Part shown: piece by piece, positions 46,094-58,329 of the stretch | Layout: the number at the start of each line of letters is the position of its first letter | Position numbering within the stretch: the stretch's first letter is position 1 | DNA from: Eurosta solidaginis | Lineage: Eukaryota > Arthropoda > Insecta > Diptera > Tephritidae | Direction of reading: 5' to 3' | Length of the DNA stretch: 64,000 bases | NCBI RefSeq assembly: GCF_040869045.1 | Contig: NC_090324.1 | Span: 191,330,028-191,394,027 of the forward strand | Translations under genes and position numbers: made by a program | The notes under the pieces: model-generated | The model's database searches: none | What the model saw: only the letters and a program-made list of their open reading frames with translations | Told to the model about the DNA's origin: nothing

Positions 46094-47759
46094 CATTTGC
46101 TCCAAGCTCTTAGATTTTTACCACCCTTGTTCCTACCAACTTATGTCTAAAAAAAAATATACAATATGGGTAAATATACTTAAAAAAATATGCAAGAAAA
46201 TACAAAGGTATGATTTGTTGGAAACAACAAAAAGATTTTTGAAGTTAAATTTCGACGATGATTTCTGCTGCCGACGTGGTGTGTTTTGTTGTTGTAACCG
46301 CCGCCAATACCGCCTTTAGACTTCCTTCTATTGTAACTTCTTAGCTGGGTTATGTTAGAAAAATTAATTTTTCGAGCTGGTTGGTGAATGAAGATGGTGT
46401 TGTTGTCGTTGTTGTGGTGGTGGCAATATATTGTCGATACCGAAATATGTGGCCGCCGGTGGGAATTGTAATTGCCAGTAGAAAAAGGTGTCGTACTTGT
46501 TGTTGGCGTTGCGCCGCCGATAAAAAAATATGTGTGGTTGTTGTAGATGTTGGGTGCCGTCGGAAAGCGAATGTGTGTAGTTTTTGTAGCGTGGTGTGCC
46601 GTCGGAAAACTCAAATATGTGTATTGTTGGTGAAAGCGAATGGTAGTTTTTGTGGCAGGTGTTGCACCGCCACTATTAAAATATGGAGTATTTGTTGTTG
46701 GGTGGAATTTCACCAATATAAAAAAGCTGCTGTTGTGGTGGTTGCGGCCGTATGTTGCCAATAAAAAAGTGCTGTAATGGTCGTGTTGCCGATTTGGCCT
46801 TTAGGCCGCAAACCGTAATTTTCAATGCTCTGCCCAGTGCGTTCTTTCCAAAAGGGAGTGCCCTGTTAATATAAAAAAGAAAAACATTATTCTTGAAGAA
46901 TTCCTAGTGTAAAAAGACTGGTGATGCTAAAACTGTTTTTTTTGTCTGCATGATTAATATACACACCGACATACATATATCTGTGTGAAGGCGTGAATAT
47001 ATGCCTGCGAATTTGCTTTTGGATTGCTTGGAAAATTGGCCATGTGGAAGCCAGCCTCCCAGTGGGCATGCCAAGTTGGTGGGAGATAAAAAATTCAAGG
47101 GCAAAGGAAACCATTGTACTTACCAGGAACTTCTGCTGCTGTCCTGAGTCGGGAACCGCTTGGTGGTGGGCAGGATATCCCTAGCCTTTACTCCTTTCGG
47201 CGTCGTTTTCTTTTTTCGCGTTTCGCGAAAAACTTTTCGGCGCGCACAACTTTAAGTTTCGTTTAAGCCGCGCACTTCAAACTTTTTTTTAAATATTTTT
47301 CGGGGCACAAACTTTTAACCAAACTGCACACTCACTCACACTGGGCACTGATAAAATGATGCCTTGTCCGTTGCCTAACGTTGTGCCCTTTTATTGCTAC
47401 CGCCGTGGCAGAGAACGTTACTTGGAATGGAAAATTGTTACCTATACGTGCAAAGCTATCTTTCGGCTTTCCCGTATTTTCATTTATGCATCCACACACT
47501 CATACATTCATACACCTAAACGCTTACACAAACTAACACCTACACAGATACATTTAGTTCGTGTCTTGACTGCAATGTTGCTGCGCCATCAGCAATGTTG
47601 TTACGCCGTCTACTCCAGACACAATGTTGCTATTTTGCTGTTGCTACAGTCATTGCAACATTGCGGCCAACACACGAGCCTAGACACATCACACGTAGTC
47701 ACAGATACATGTTGCCATTCACTCGAACCAGTGCTTATGATGCAAGGCTGTCGTTACAG
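46094..47759 (-). repeat. 3' LTR of the Osvaldo-like element
   Basis: The minus strand begins CTGTAACGAC and ends GCAAATG. 46380-46780 is a degenerate short-repeat region in which GTTGCCAATAtAAAAAA-like and GGTGTTGCACCGCC-like motifs recur every 40-60 bp, mixed with GTTGTTGTGG runs. This makes long spurious ORFs of poly-Val or His/Thr-rich type. GC-rich 'TTTCGCGAAAAACTTTTCGGCGCGC' type blocks lie near 47215-47245. Confidence 0.85.
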
Positions 47760-48396
47760 GCTTGCAACCGCCAATGGTGCCTGCACTATGGAGCGTGTGC
47801 GTAAACAAAATTCGAACGCAGCCTGCAAACTTTTGTTTCCCGTCCAACGTGTGGTCTCGACCCACGTCTCAATGCCGGGCTTAATTTTATTGTTAACACT
47901 TGGTTCTATTGCTACATCTACATACTAAGTCACTCGGTTACTTCTACTCCTTATACCATACATAACCTATTTCACAGATAGGATCTAAAATCTAGAATAA
48001 TTAAAAAAAAAATATCACAGATAATAAAACTTAATAAAAACTGTAAAATAAAATATCACTGGTAATAAAAAAAAAAACGCAATAAAAGAATTAAATCAAA
48101 TAAAATATCACAGATCATATAGTCAAGTAAAAAAAATTAAATAAATATGTAAAATAAATAAATGAATAAAAAAATCCAAATAAATGCAAAAATTATCAAA
48201 TGAATAAAAAAGTCAAGAAAATAAAAATAATTTAATAAAATAATCACATACGTCAATTAATTAATAAATACAATACGTCAATTAATAAATAAATAACATA
48301 GAACAAAGACATTGAAATATTTTGCAAAATTTTCTTTAGCGTGGTATACGCCGATATTTTTCCCACTACTAGCACCAAGTTCATACCCCATTACAT
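47760..48396 (-). other. Osvaldo-like element 3' untranslated region
   Basis: This lies between the integrase end and the 3' LTR. 47995-48300 is very AT-rich and contains a degenerate repeat of 'AAAATATCACaGaTaATAAAA' about every 50 bp. No ORF is visible. Confidence 0.6.
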
Positions 48397-51065
48397 TTAA
48401 ACTATGCATTTGATTTGTTTAGGGGCTAACTTGACGTTGTAATTATCGACTTGGGAACTTTGCTTAAAGTTTCGGCGATATACCACTTGTCCAATCTGAA
48501 ACTTTATATCCTTACTCCTGGTGTCGTAGACCTTTTGACTTCTATCATGGGCCAACTTCAGCTCCTTCATAACTCTTTTTCTGATGAGCTGCATTTTATC
48601 ACCAGCCGCCAACTTTCGGTATAGCTCAAATGATGCAGCATGCTGTATCATAGGCATACCGAAAGTGGCATAGTATGGTGACATGTTGATAGCTGAGTGA
48701 GTAACGCTGCGTAGTACAAATGCGGCGTCGCTGACGCATTTGTCCCAGTTCTTTTGAATGACCTAATTATCTAAAGCACAGATCAGTTGACTCTTTCCGC
48801 AGCGTTACACTGAGGTGAATAAAATGGAGTTCTCACTTGTGTCGTGCCATACTTCTCCAAAAACTCTTTGAACATTTCAGAGACGAATTGTTTGCCGTTA
48901 TCCGAATGGACATATTCGGGCACGCCGAACACGTGAAAAACTTCTTTCTCAAAAAATTGTATAACCTCAGCTGAGCGGTCCTTCTCATAGGTTTTAAAAA
49001 CACAAACTTAGTCAAGTGATCTAGACAAACAAAGACATACACCCATAAATAAGACCCATAAAATCAATAAAAAGACGTTGGAAAGGTCGTTCTGTTAGCT
49101 TCTGTTTACCCATCATCGGTTGCTTGAAAACGTTTTGTATCTTGTTAATTTTGCAAGTTTCGCAATCTTTTATATGAGCGCATACATCTGTGACCACTCC
49201 TGGACAGTAATATTTCCGACGTAGTCGGGATAGTGCTTTGTGTATGCAACCATGACCAGCGGACGGCGCGCTGTGAGACGACCCTACAAGCCCCGGTCGC
49301 AACCCCCACGGAACCCAGAGCTTCCAGGTCAGGTCCGCTAGAAGATCATCCCCCCTGTCGAATTGCGTCCGATAGACATAGGTCAGGTAATTTATCCTTG
49401 TTCTCGGTCACCGTTTTTTTTAACTTCGTATACTCCTCCGACTCGAAGTACGGTGACTCGAGACACACGTCTATGGCTCTGTCATTCGTCTGTATTTCGT
49501 CCATGTGTATTCGTGAGAGTGTGTCAGGAACCACGTTTTGTGTACCTATTCGATGTTGTATATCGAAATCATAACCCTGGAGTTTCAAACTCCACATTGC
49601 CAGCCTCCCAGAAAGATCTTTCTGATTCATGAACCATTTGAGGCTGGCATGATCATTTATGATGGTGAACGGGCTTCCTTCCACGTAAGGTCGGAATCTC
49701 TTCACACTCACGATAGCGGCGTAGCACTCAAGTTCTGTAATGCTGTGATTTTTCTGCGCCTTATTTAGTTTTGCCGAAACGTAGGCAATAGGTCTTTCGT
49801 TCTGGTCATCGTCCAACTGAAACAGAACCCCTCCAACTCCGTCAGTTGATGCATCACACTGAGTATAAAAAACAACTATTAAAGTCAGGATGTGTGAGCA
49901 CCGGTTCAGAAACTAAACCCTGCTTTAAAATTTCAAATGATTTTATTGCTTCGTCCGTCATTGCAAACTTTTTGATTTTGTCTTTCTTGAGGCTGTCGTG
50001 CAGCGGAGCTGCAATAGTCGCGTAGTCCTGTATGAAACATTGGTACCACCCAGGAATCGTCATAGTTGCTTCGGGGTTTTCGGAACTGGAAAGTCCCTCA
50101 CAGCTACCACTTTATTGGCGTCTATTCTAATGCAACCATCCCCGAATACGTACACTAGATATCGAACTTCTTTGAAACAGAACTTGCTCTTTTCTACATT
50201 TATAGTTAAATTAGCTTCACGAAGAAACCGATCGACCTTTTCCAACAGACACATATGGGACATAAAATCTTCAGAACAGACCAACAAATCATCCAAATAA
50301 ACAAAAACACCTTCACGTAAAGCGGCCGGAATGACCTTGTCCATAACACGACACATACGTTGTGCTGCGTTGCATAACCCGAAAGGCATTACAGTGAATT
50401 GGTATAGGGATCGGCCAGGGACAGTGAAGGCAGTCTTTTCACGTGATTTTCTCTCGAGGGGAATCTGCCAGAAAGCGTCCTTGAGGTCAATTGCAGAGAT
50501 GTATCTCGTGTTTTGTAGGCGGCTCAAAATTCCATCAATATGTGGTAAGGGGTATGGGTCCTTTATAGTTCTTTAATTCACTTTGCGGGCATCTAGCCAA
50601 AGCCGATTCTTCGTTCCTTTAATAACCAGTGATACGGGGGAATTCGAACTACTGTTGGAGAGGTCTGCCTCAGCGGGCACGAGCTCCGCCACACTGGCAG
50701 CATTCACACTCCCATTCAAACCTTTATTCACAACACTCATACGAAATGCCTGCCAAAAGTCTATACTTAAATAAACTTGTTGTTGTAGACCTGGCACTAT
50801 CAAAAATTCTGATTCTTCCATCGAATTATCCCACACAACTGGTAGCTTTATTACTACTACCACGGCGGTTTCCTCCCCGTTCGCGGTTCGGATATTTTTG
50901 CCCCTTATTGGCACAATCAAGGCCTCTTTACCGCCTAGGAGAGCCGCTTAGCCTTTTCCTAAGCAGCTAGCAGTCGCCCCTGAGTCCAAGAGAGCCAGGA
51001 CCTCATGACCTCCTATCTTTGTTTTGGCGTAAAACCTGTTATCTGCTTTCACTGTAACAATTGTT
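48397..51065 (-). pseudogene. Osvaldo-like pol remnants (protease, RT, RNase H, integrase)
   Basis: Protease has LALLDSGATASCLG near 51000, with a stop close behind at 50950. 50920-50573 runs from the protease end straight into RT text (SPVSLVIKGTKNRLWLDARK), so a piece between them is lost. RT proper has YISAIDLKDAFWQIPL, YQFTVMPFGLCNAAQRM and the catalytic FVYLDDLLVCS near 50285. RNase H follows (PIAYVSAKLNKAQKNHSITE; DFDIQHRIGTQNVVPDTLSR). Integrase remnants: HKALSRLRRKYYCPGV...CETCKINK near 49160, RLFIDFMG, an out-of-frame HVFGVPEYVHS-like segment and the C-terminal part 48684-48397 (SPYYATFGMP, RSQKVYDTR). Many stops and shifts mean no function. Confidence 0.82.
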
Positions 51066-51159
51066 GAAACTATTTTATTCTTAAACCTTTTAAAATATTT
51101 TCTCCCTCATCTTCTAGTGGACTTGGTCCCATCGAATTTGATGTGCAACTTTTCTAAAT

Positions 51160-51838
51160 CTAACTTTTTCCACCTTGGGGGGTTACCACTATCTCTCTCG
51201 GTAGTCTGATTGGTAATCGGAGTACCGTCGCGAGCAGTAGCTCGCCCCCTCCCCTCTGGTTCCCAGGTTGGGGCGTGGATGACAAGGCGGAACGATGTCT
51301 CGACGCTTGTGCAGAAGCTTCCATTTCTGCTACGCGACCACCAAGATTCCCAACATTGGTTTTGATGTTCCGCACCTCTGCCGCCATTTCTACAACAAAA
51401 TCCTGTTGTTGCGCCATCATCGCCATCATTCGGCTCAGCTGTTCAACATTGGTTGCATTTGCACTGGCGTCAGCGTGGGGAACACCAAGGCCGCCGGAAG
51501 CCGTTGGTGGTACGTTCACTGCCGAAACACCGCCCCCCGGCCACCCACGTCCTCAGTGTCAGACATTTGGCACACCAAATCGATCTTCTGGGAGAAATTT
51601 AAACTATTTTCCGAGTCGTTGAACAACACCCCGTTCGCTAAAGAGACCCTAAGCGGACGTTCAGGGCCAAAGGATCCAAAGATATGCGAAGCGCACCTAT
51701 TAAAATAGTCTGTGGGCACAAGGCTACGGCCCGCGGAATCCCAGTGTCGAGTTGATTAAAAACAGAACCAGCGATCTGGTTCTCTAGTGCGCGAGTTCGG
51801 CTGCTGGTTAACCGTCTATTTGTGTCCAAAACTCCCAA
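51160..51838 (-). pseudogene. Osvaldo-like gag remnant
   Basis: Three overlapping minus-strand frames cover the start of gag. 51838-51638 and 51719-51516 look like one N-terminal region broken by shifts, and 51519-51160 contains a Met-rich coiled-coil-like stretch (MMAMMAQQQDFVVEMAAEVR). Only about 0.7 kb remains before protease, much less than a full gag, so a large deletion near 51110-51160 is likely. No zinc knuckle is seen. Confidence 0.5.
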
Positions 51839-51857
51839 TCCCCTCCCCCCAAAAGAT

Positions 51858-53515
51858 CATTTGCTCCAAGCTCTTAAATTTTTACCAACCTTTTTCCTAC
51901 CAACTTATGTCTAAAAAAATATACAATATGGGTAAACATACTTAAAAAAATATGTGAGAAAATACAAAAGTATGATTTGTTGGAAACAACAAAAAGAATT
52001 TTGAAGTTAAATTTCGACGATGATTTCTGCTGCCGACATGGTGTGTTTTGGTGTTGTAATCGCCGCCAATACCGCCTTTAGACTTCCTTATATTGTAACT
52101 TCTCAGCTGGGTGATGTTAAAAAAAATGTATTTGTCAAGCTGGTTGGTGAATGAAGATGGTGTTGTTGTCGTTGTTGTGGTGGTGGCAAAATATTGCCTA
52201 TACCGAAATATGTGGCCGCCGGTGGGAATTGTAATTGCCAGTAGAAAAAGATGTCGTACTTGTTGTTGGCGTTGCGCCGCCGATAAAAAAAATATGTGTG
52301 GTTGTTTTTGATGTTGGGTGCCGTCGGAAAGCAAATGTGTGTAGTTTTTGTATAGTGGTGTGCCGTCGGAAAACTCAAATATGTGTGAAAGCGAATGGTA
52401 GTTTTTGTGGTAGGTGTTGCACCGCCAATATTAAAAGATAGAGTATTTGTTGTAGGGTGGGATGTCGCCAATATAAAAAAGCTACTGTTGGGGTTGCTGT
52501 GGCCGTATGTTGCCAATAAAAAAAGTGCTGTAATGTTTGTGTTGCCGATTTCGCCTTTAGGCCGCAAACCGTAATTTTAAATGCTCTGCCCAGTGCGTTC
52601 TTTCCAAAAGGGAGTGCCCTGTTAATATAAAGAAAGAAAAACATTATTCTTGAAGAATTCCTAGTGTAAAAAGACAGGTGATGCTAAAACTATTTTTTTT
52701 GTCTGCATGATTAATATACACATCGACATACATATGTATGTGTGAAGGCGTGCATATATGCATGCAAATTTGCTTTTGGATTGCTTGGAAAATTGGCCAT
52801 ATGGAAGCCAGCTTCCCAGTGGGCATGCCAAGTTGGTGGAGGTAAAAAATTCAAGGGCAAAGGAAACCATTGTACTTAACAGGAACTTCTGCTGCTGTCC
52901 TGAGTCGGGAACCGCTTGGTGGTGGGCAGGATATCCCTAGCCTTTACTCCTTTCGGCGTCGTTTTCTTTATTCGCGTTTCGCGAAAAACTTTTCGGCGCG
53001 CACAACTTTAAGTTTCGTTTAAGCCGCGCACTTCAAACTTTTTTTTTAATATTTTTCGGGGCACAAACTTTTAATCAAACTGCACACTCACTCACACTGG
53101 GCACTGATAAAATTATGCCTTGTCCGTTGCCTAACGTTGTGCCCTTTTATTGCTACCGCCGTGGCAGAGAACGTTACTTGGAATTGAAAATTGTTACCTA
53201 TACGTGCAAAGCTATCTTTCGGCTTTCCCGTATTTTCATTTATGCATCCACACACTCATACATTCATACACCTAAACGCTTACACAAACTAACACCTACA
53301 CAGATACATTTAGTTCGTGTCTTGACTGCAATGTTGCTACGCCATCAGTAATATTGTTACGCCGTCTACTTCAGATACAATGTTGCCATTTTGCTGTTGC
53401 GACAGTCATTGCAACATTGCGGCCAACACACGAACCTAGACACATCACACGTAGTCACAGATACATGCTGCCATTCATTCGAACCAGTGCTTATGATGCA
53501 ATGCTGTCGTTACAG
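51858..53515 (-). repeat. 5' LTR of the Osvaldo-like element
   Basis: Direct repeat of 46094-47759 with the same degenerate repeat region (52130-52530), which is slightly shorter here because about ten bases (ATTGTTGGTG) and other small segments are missing. It lies upstream of gag on the minus strand. Confidence 0.85.
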
Positions 53516-53911
53516 AATATAAGTGATTTGCGCGGGTATAGTTTTGGTTTCCAAAACGGTGTTGGACCCACCCAGGGTAATTTTAAATAAGCGCGGCCGA
53601 AGCCCGCCAATGCACAAAGGTGTTATGCGCAAAAATACTATGGATCCCAGCCCCGGTTTCGGATGGACCTGCGGGTAATTTTCGGTTTTTCGTTAATATC
53701 TTTTGAACGAGTTAAAATTTTTATTTTCCGCCTTCAGATTATTAATACTGATGTCAAGAAGCGTCGTTTGACACCTCTCTCGCTATTTTTGGTAGAGTAT
53801 TAGCAGTCGACCCCACAACTAGACTTTTACCAAAAAAAAATAAATAAATAAATAACTATCATTAGAAAAAAATTATTGTTCTAGCCTTGAGCTCGAAGCG
53901 AACCTTGAATC

Positions 53912-54740
53912 ATTCTGGTAGTTGTAGATGCCTTCACAAAATGTGTTAAACTATACCCAACCAACTCAACCAGCACACGGGAAGTTATAGCTGCCCTAGA
54001 GAAATGCTTTGGTTACTATAGTAGACCGCGACGTATTATAAGTGATAGAAGAACCTGCTTTACATCACTGCAATTTGCCGAATTTCTGCTGAAGAAAAAT
54101 ATAACCCATATAAAAGTAGCAGTCGCTTCGCTTCAAGCAAACGGGCAGTTAGAAAGAGTTAACAGAATTATAAAGTCGATGTTAGGGAAACTGAGGAATG
54201 ACCTAAATGATAATGATTGGACAAAGAAATTAGCTGAAACTGAGTACGCAATAAACAATTCCGTCCATAGTACCTGCATAGATACTCCAAAGCGGTAACT
54301 TTTTGGGGTTGAACAGAGGGTGATAATAATAGATGAATTCACTGAGTACTTTCAGGATAAGTTGTGCCCTGACGAAGATAGAAACCAAGATCGTATGCGT
54401 ACGGAAGCGTCGAATCTAATATTAACGAAAAAAAGTATGAACGCCCACACACAACAGAACACCTCATCCAAAACGTACCAAGTAGGTGAATATGTCGTTA
54501 TAAGAAATCTCGATATAAGCCCTGGGACAAACAAAAAGCTGATACCTATGTATATACAAAAGTCCTTACGTAATACATAAATTACTCGGTAATGATAGAT
54601 ATGTTGTACGTGACATTGATACCCGTCAACTTGCACAACTACCCTGTGATGGGGTAATTGAAGCCCACCGAATCAAGAGGTGGCAACAGCCGACTGAACA
54701 GAATGAATCCTCATCGGAGGAGCGCGCTCTAGTTACTTAA
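53912..54740 (+). pseudogene. Gypsy integrase, core and C-terminal part (continuation)
   Basis: It resumes the integrase of 43830-44281 after the 10-bp duplication: VVVDAFTKCVKLYPTNSTST, RPRRIISDRRTCFTSLQFAE (second catalytic Asp; the usual G after DR is changed), ANGQLERVNRIIKSMLGKL (catalytic Glu), then FGVEQRVIIIDEFTEYFQDK and the C-terminal VGEYVVIRNLDI...IGTNKK-like segment to about 54740. A TAA near 54297 and a frame change near 54580 interrupt it. The downstream LTR could not be delimited. Confidence 0.85.
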
Positions 54741-54944
54741 GTTCAGCATGATCGAAGCCGATCATATTGCCAGATTGGCTGAGCTGTAAGATCACCAATA
54801 AAGTGATTCATCATAATGTTATGATGCTTCATAATTCTAATAACGACTCTGTGGTTATAAAACCCTGAGACCCTTTTTAGTATAAGTTTATAAATATAAC
54901 TCTGTAAAAGAAATATAAATACAACTCTGTAAAAGAAAGGAAAA
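54741..54944. other. Sequence after the gypsy integrase, possible LTR remnant
   Basis: It has a TTATAAAACC box near 54858 and short repeats (CAACTCTGTAAAAGAAA at about 54900 and 54923). It is a plausible position for the gypsy 3' LTR, but there is no second copy and no clear start. Confidence 0.3.
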
Positions 54945-55390
54945 GAAAAACGAAACACTCGTTCTTTAATTAGGAAACAAAAATAAAGCTTGTTAAAATA
55001 AAGTAATCCGCAACATAAATTTAAATAAAAAAAATTTTTTTTGGAATAGTAGGTAAAAACGTTTAACAATAGCTCCACAGAAGAAGGCAATTTATCAGTC
55101 AACCAAACCACCGCTCTATAGCCTAATAGTTAACGCAGCGTGTCTAAAGTGTAATTTAGAAAAATAAAAATAAAAAAAATAGAAAAAAAGAAAAACGAAC
55201 GACTCGTGCCCTAATTAGGAAACAAAAATAAAGCTTGTTAAAATAAAGTAATCCGCAACGCAAATTTAAATTAAAAAAAAATTTTATTTTTGGAATAATA
55301 GGTAAAAACTTTTAACATTAGCTGCGCAGAAGAAGTAACAATTTATCAGCCAATCAAACTACAGCTCTATAACTAACGCAGCTTGCCTAA
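54945..55390. repeat. Imperfect tandem duplication, offset 245 bp
   Basis: 54945-55134 and 55190-55390 are near-identical: GAAAAACGAA...CTCG, TTAGGAAACAAAAATAAAGC, TTGTTAAAATAAAGTAATCC, AGGTAAAAAC and TTTATCAG...CAACC blocks in the same order. The intervening 55 bp are A-rich. It could be two partial LTRs or a local duplication. No element assignment is possible. Confidence 0.75.
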
Positions 55391-55664
55391 GGGTGCGAAC
55401 AGTGTGAGCGCTGAAAGCCGAGCCGAGATAGTCAGTGCGATAAAACTGATTACATACAAGTCAATACAAATAAGCTTGTGTATAACACAGTGAACGGCCG
55501 ACAAGAGCAGAGAGCAAAGCCGATGAGTGCGAGAAAACAGTTTCAAAGCGTTTTGCGCGCTTTTTTGCATTGTTGATTTTTCTTTTTAGCGTGCAGTCGT
55601 GTTTTTTAATGGTTTAAAAATAAAAAAATGATATCGATCAAATAATAAGTGAAATTTTTTTTAC

Positions 55665-55754
55665 TGTAATTGGATGTTTTCCAAATTCTTTTGTATTAAT
55701 AATTGCATTAATCACACTAGGAGAAGCAAAATACTCTTCGTCGGATGAATCCAT
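55665..55754 (-). CDS. Possible 30-codon first exon of an unknown gene or element
   Basis: On the minus strand, ATG at 55754 opens exactly 30 codons, [20 protein letters not shown] and ten more, ending at a GTAAAA donor-like site (55664-55659). Unspliced, the frame continues only to a TGA about 25 bases later. An acidic Ser/Asp-rich start followed by a short intron is seen in first exons of several DNA-transposon companion proteins, but I do not recognise this one. No downstream exon was identified. Confidence 0.2.
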
Positions 55755-55892
55755 TGCCTTGTACAGCAATTTTATAAACACAAATGAACAACAAGACTAA
55801 ATGACATAAAAGCAAAACACATGGAATAAACAGAATTTCAGCGCTGATTCTCGTATTTACTGAAGCGCCAATATGCTCGGCTCCGCTCTGCA

Positions 55893-57960
55893 CTGGAGCA
55901 AATACAGCATCATAGTCAATCCCAAACTTCTGATTAAATCCTTGTGCAACTAACCTTGCTTTAAATCGTAATCGTTCAACACTCCCGTTTACATCTATCT
56001 TTTTCTTGAATACCCATTTACCCAACCAATAGCTTTCCTGGCCTTTGGCAGATCTACAAGCTTCCATGTTTTATTATGTTGCAAAGAATTTAACTCCTCT
56101 TGCATCGCATCAATTCAATAATCATTCTCCTTCTTAATTTTATAGCTTCATTAAAACTATTTGGATCTGGAGTGAAAGATGCCAAGCTACCATTTCCTTG
56201 AATTAATCTTTTTGGTGGAATACCTTTATTAACACGAATAGATATTCTACGAATAGAAGCTTCGACAACATCACTAGCATCCAAATAACTCTTCCTCTGC
56301 ATTTGAACAAGACCCACTACCTAAACATGACACATCAACATCCATATTTTCCATAGTAATTCTATCCCCATCTACGCCATCAAGTACTTCATCTTCATGC
56401 ATTGAAGGAACATTGCCGATAGAATTAGGTAAAAATATATGAGTATCTTTCTTCTGAATATCTAAATTAGAATCATCTTTTTTATAATTTTTCTCATCCA
56501 TGAAAACTACATCTCGAGACACTACCACTTTAAAATTATTTCTGTCCATTACGCGAAAACCTTTTGAGTCTTGAGAAATTCCAATAAATACTTTTTTATT
56601 TGAGCTATTTATTTTCTAATTCGCTCCTTTTTTCTTTAGGGAGTTTACATAACATTCCGAACCAAATAAATGAAATTTCGAATAGTCAGGTCCTTAGATG
56701 TCAACAGTTCAAACGGAGTTGTGCTTACGTTACGGCTAGCAAGCAGTTCTGTAAATGATTCTCATAAATTATTGATTCATCCCACATACATTTTGGTAAG
56801 TTAGCATCCAAAATCATACATTTCACCATTTCAATTAATTTTCTTTCAGCTACTCCATTTTGCTGAGGATTGTATGATGTTGTATACTGAACTTGTGTAC
56901 CACAGCTAGCTAGAAAATCGTTGACACTACGTCCCATATATTCTCCTCCACGATCCGACCTCATTACTTTCGGATATTGATTGAATTAATTTTTTAATAA
57001 AACCCAATACTCTTTAATTTTACTAAACACTTCGTCCTTAGATTTCAATAAACATACTTACTTCTCAATAACGTGTGTGATCATCAATAAATATAATGAA
57101 GTATTTGTAACCACTATTAGTCGACGGTGAAATACGAACACACACGTCCGTATGAATAAGATCAAATTTATTAGCACGTCTATTTTGGCTCTCTTTTGGA
57201 AATGGCAATCTTGAAAACTTTCCTTGAACACATACTTCACATTTACTATTATCAGAGCAATGGGCTATTTCATATTTTCTGCTAATTTTTCACAATGAAC
57301 TTTTCGAATAGCCTCAAAATCTCTAAATCCAAATACACGATGCCAATAATGTACACAATTTAGTCTACAATGATTCGCATATATAACTTGATTAAATTTA
57401 GTTGTGTAGAACATACAAATCGTTATATATATTAGCTGTACACACAATAGTATTACCTTTTCTATAATACACAAGTCTTTTTTAAAAGAAATTTTACATC
57501 CTTTTTCGACCATTTTTCTTACCGAAAGAATTTGAGTTGAAATCCGGAACATAGTATACATCTTCAATTCTGAGAGTAATACCATCAACTTCAATTTTGC
57601 AGATACCTTTACCTTGGGAGAGGGAAATTTTTCCATTGGCCACAGAAATTGATTGCTATCTCCCATTCACGTCCAGTTTAGTAAACATTCTTTTATCGTT
57701 AGCAATATGACATGTTGCACCTGAATCGGTTACCCAAATTTGTTGATTGTTGCATTTTTCAGTCACACACCACAAAGCAATTTCTTCCACAGCTTTATTC
57801 ACGTCCTGTTTTGCCTTCGTCTTGTTGTTTGACAACCATGACTTGTATTTTAAACAATTTTTCTTCATATGCCCAGTTTTGTTACAAAAATGGTATTTCC
57901 TTTTTCCGTCGTTTGCATTGGGCACAGCCTTCAGCGCAGAATCAATTCTACGCAGGGGCG
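55893..57960 (-). pseudogene. Copia gag/protease/integrase/RT-start remnant
   Basis: On the minus strand the order is: zinc knuckle CNKTGHMKKNC near 57880; protease VTDSGATCHIAND near 57720; the integrase zinc region around NCVHYWHRVFGF (57340); a core segment VMRSDRGGEYMGRSVNDFL then YNPQQNGVAERKLIEMVK (56964-56830); a connector with PNSIGNVPSM; and the RT start [12 protein letters not shown]...[20 protein letters not shown] up to FAPV at about 55893. There the sequence changes abruptly and the rest of RT and RNase H is absent. Numerous frame breaks occur. The high end is cut by the Transib insertion at 57961, immediately before the zinc knuckle; no convincing gag lies beyond 62058. Confidence 0.85.
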
Positions 57961-58329
57961 CACTATGGAAAATAAAGGCCAGTTTCTGATTAAAAATCAA
58001 CAATTTTTTATTTCTGAATATTATGTTCTAAAATGTTGCACATATATAGAATAGGGTATATGGCTTCAAATGGAATGTAATTTATTATGCCTGAATTTAA
58101 AACCATACCTTAAAAGATAAAAGAAATTCAAAATTATTAAAAATATCCAATATTTATTTTTTTACAATGAATACTATTATTTTATGCCTACAATAATCAA
58201 ATATCAAATAGTACCACAAAATACAAGCCAATTTAAATAATAAAAACATAAAAAAATGGTGATTGAAATTGAACACAGATTAATTAATTAATTGTAATGT
58301 TTACTATTGTTATTGTACATATACATATG

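Larger units (their letters stand above)
46094..53515 (-). mobile_element. Osvaldo-like gypsy retrotransposon with 1.66-kb LTRs
   Basis: Two direct repeats, 46094-47759 (1666 bp) and 51858-53515 (1658 bp), flank minus-strand gag-protease-RT-RNase H-integrase remnants. The element is bounded by 5-bp duplications AATAT (46089-46093 and 53516-53520). LTRs of this size are known for the Osvaldo/Ulysses group, and the pol pattern is compatible. Most of gag and parts of RT and integrase are missing, so the element moved before heavy internal decay or is itself deleted. LTRs differ by many substitutions and a few short indels. Confidence 0.85.
44282..53911. mobile_element. TIR element with 10-bp target duplication, carrying an Osvaldo-like element
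   Basis: It interrupts the gypsy integrase, with ATTCTGGTAG at both borders (44272-44281; 53912-53921). A 72-75-bp imperfect inverted repeat lies about 76 bp inside each border (44358-44430 and 53763-53836: GGTAAAAGT...GGGGTCGA...GCTAATAC...CGAGAGAGGTGTCAAA). Minus the 7.4-kb Osvaldo-like insertion and one copy of its TSD, it is about 2.2 kb and has no recognisable ORF, so it is probably non-autonomous. A 9-11-bp duplication is typical of Mutator-like elements, but the ends do not let me assign it. 44431-46088 and 53521-53762 hold no gene that I recognise. Confidence 0.7.

Noticed and set aside
46381..46764. 190-aa and poly-Val ORFs inside the Osvaldo-like LTR
   Set aside because: They arise from GTT/GTG-rich degenerate repeats on both strands and are not kept in frame between the two LTRs.
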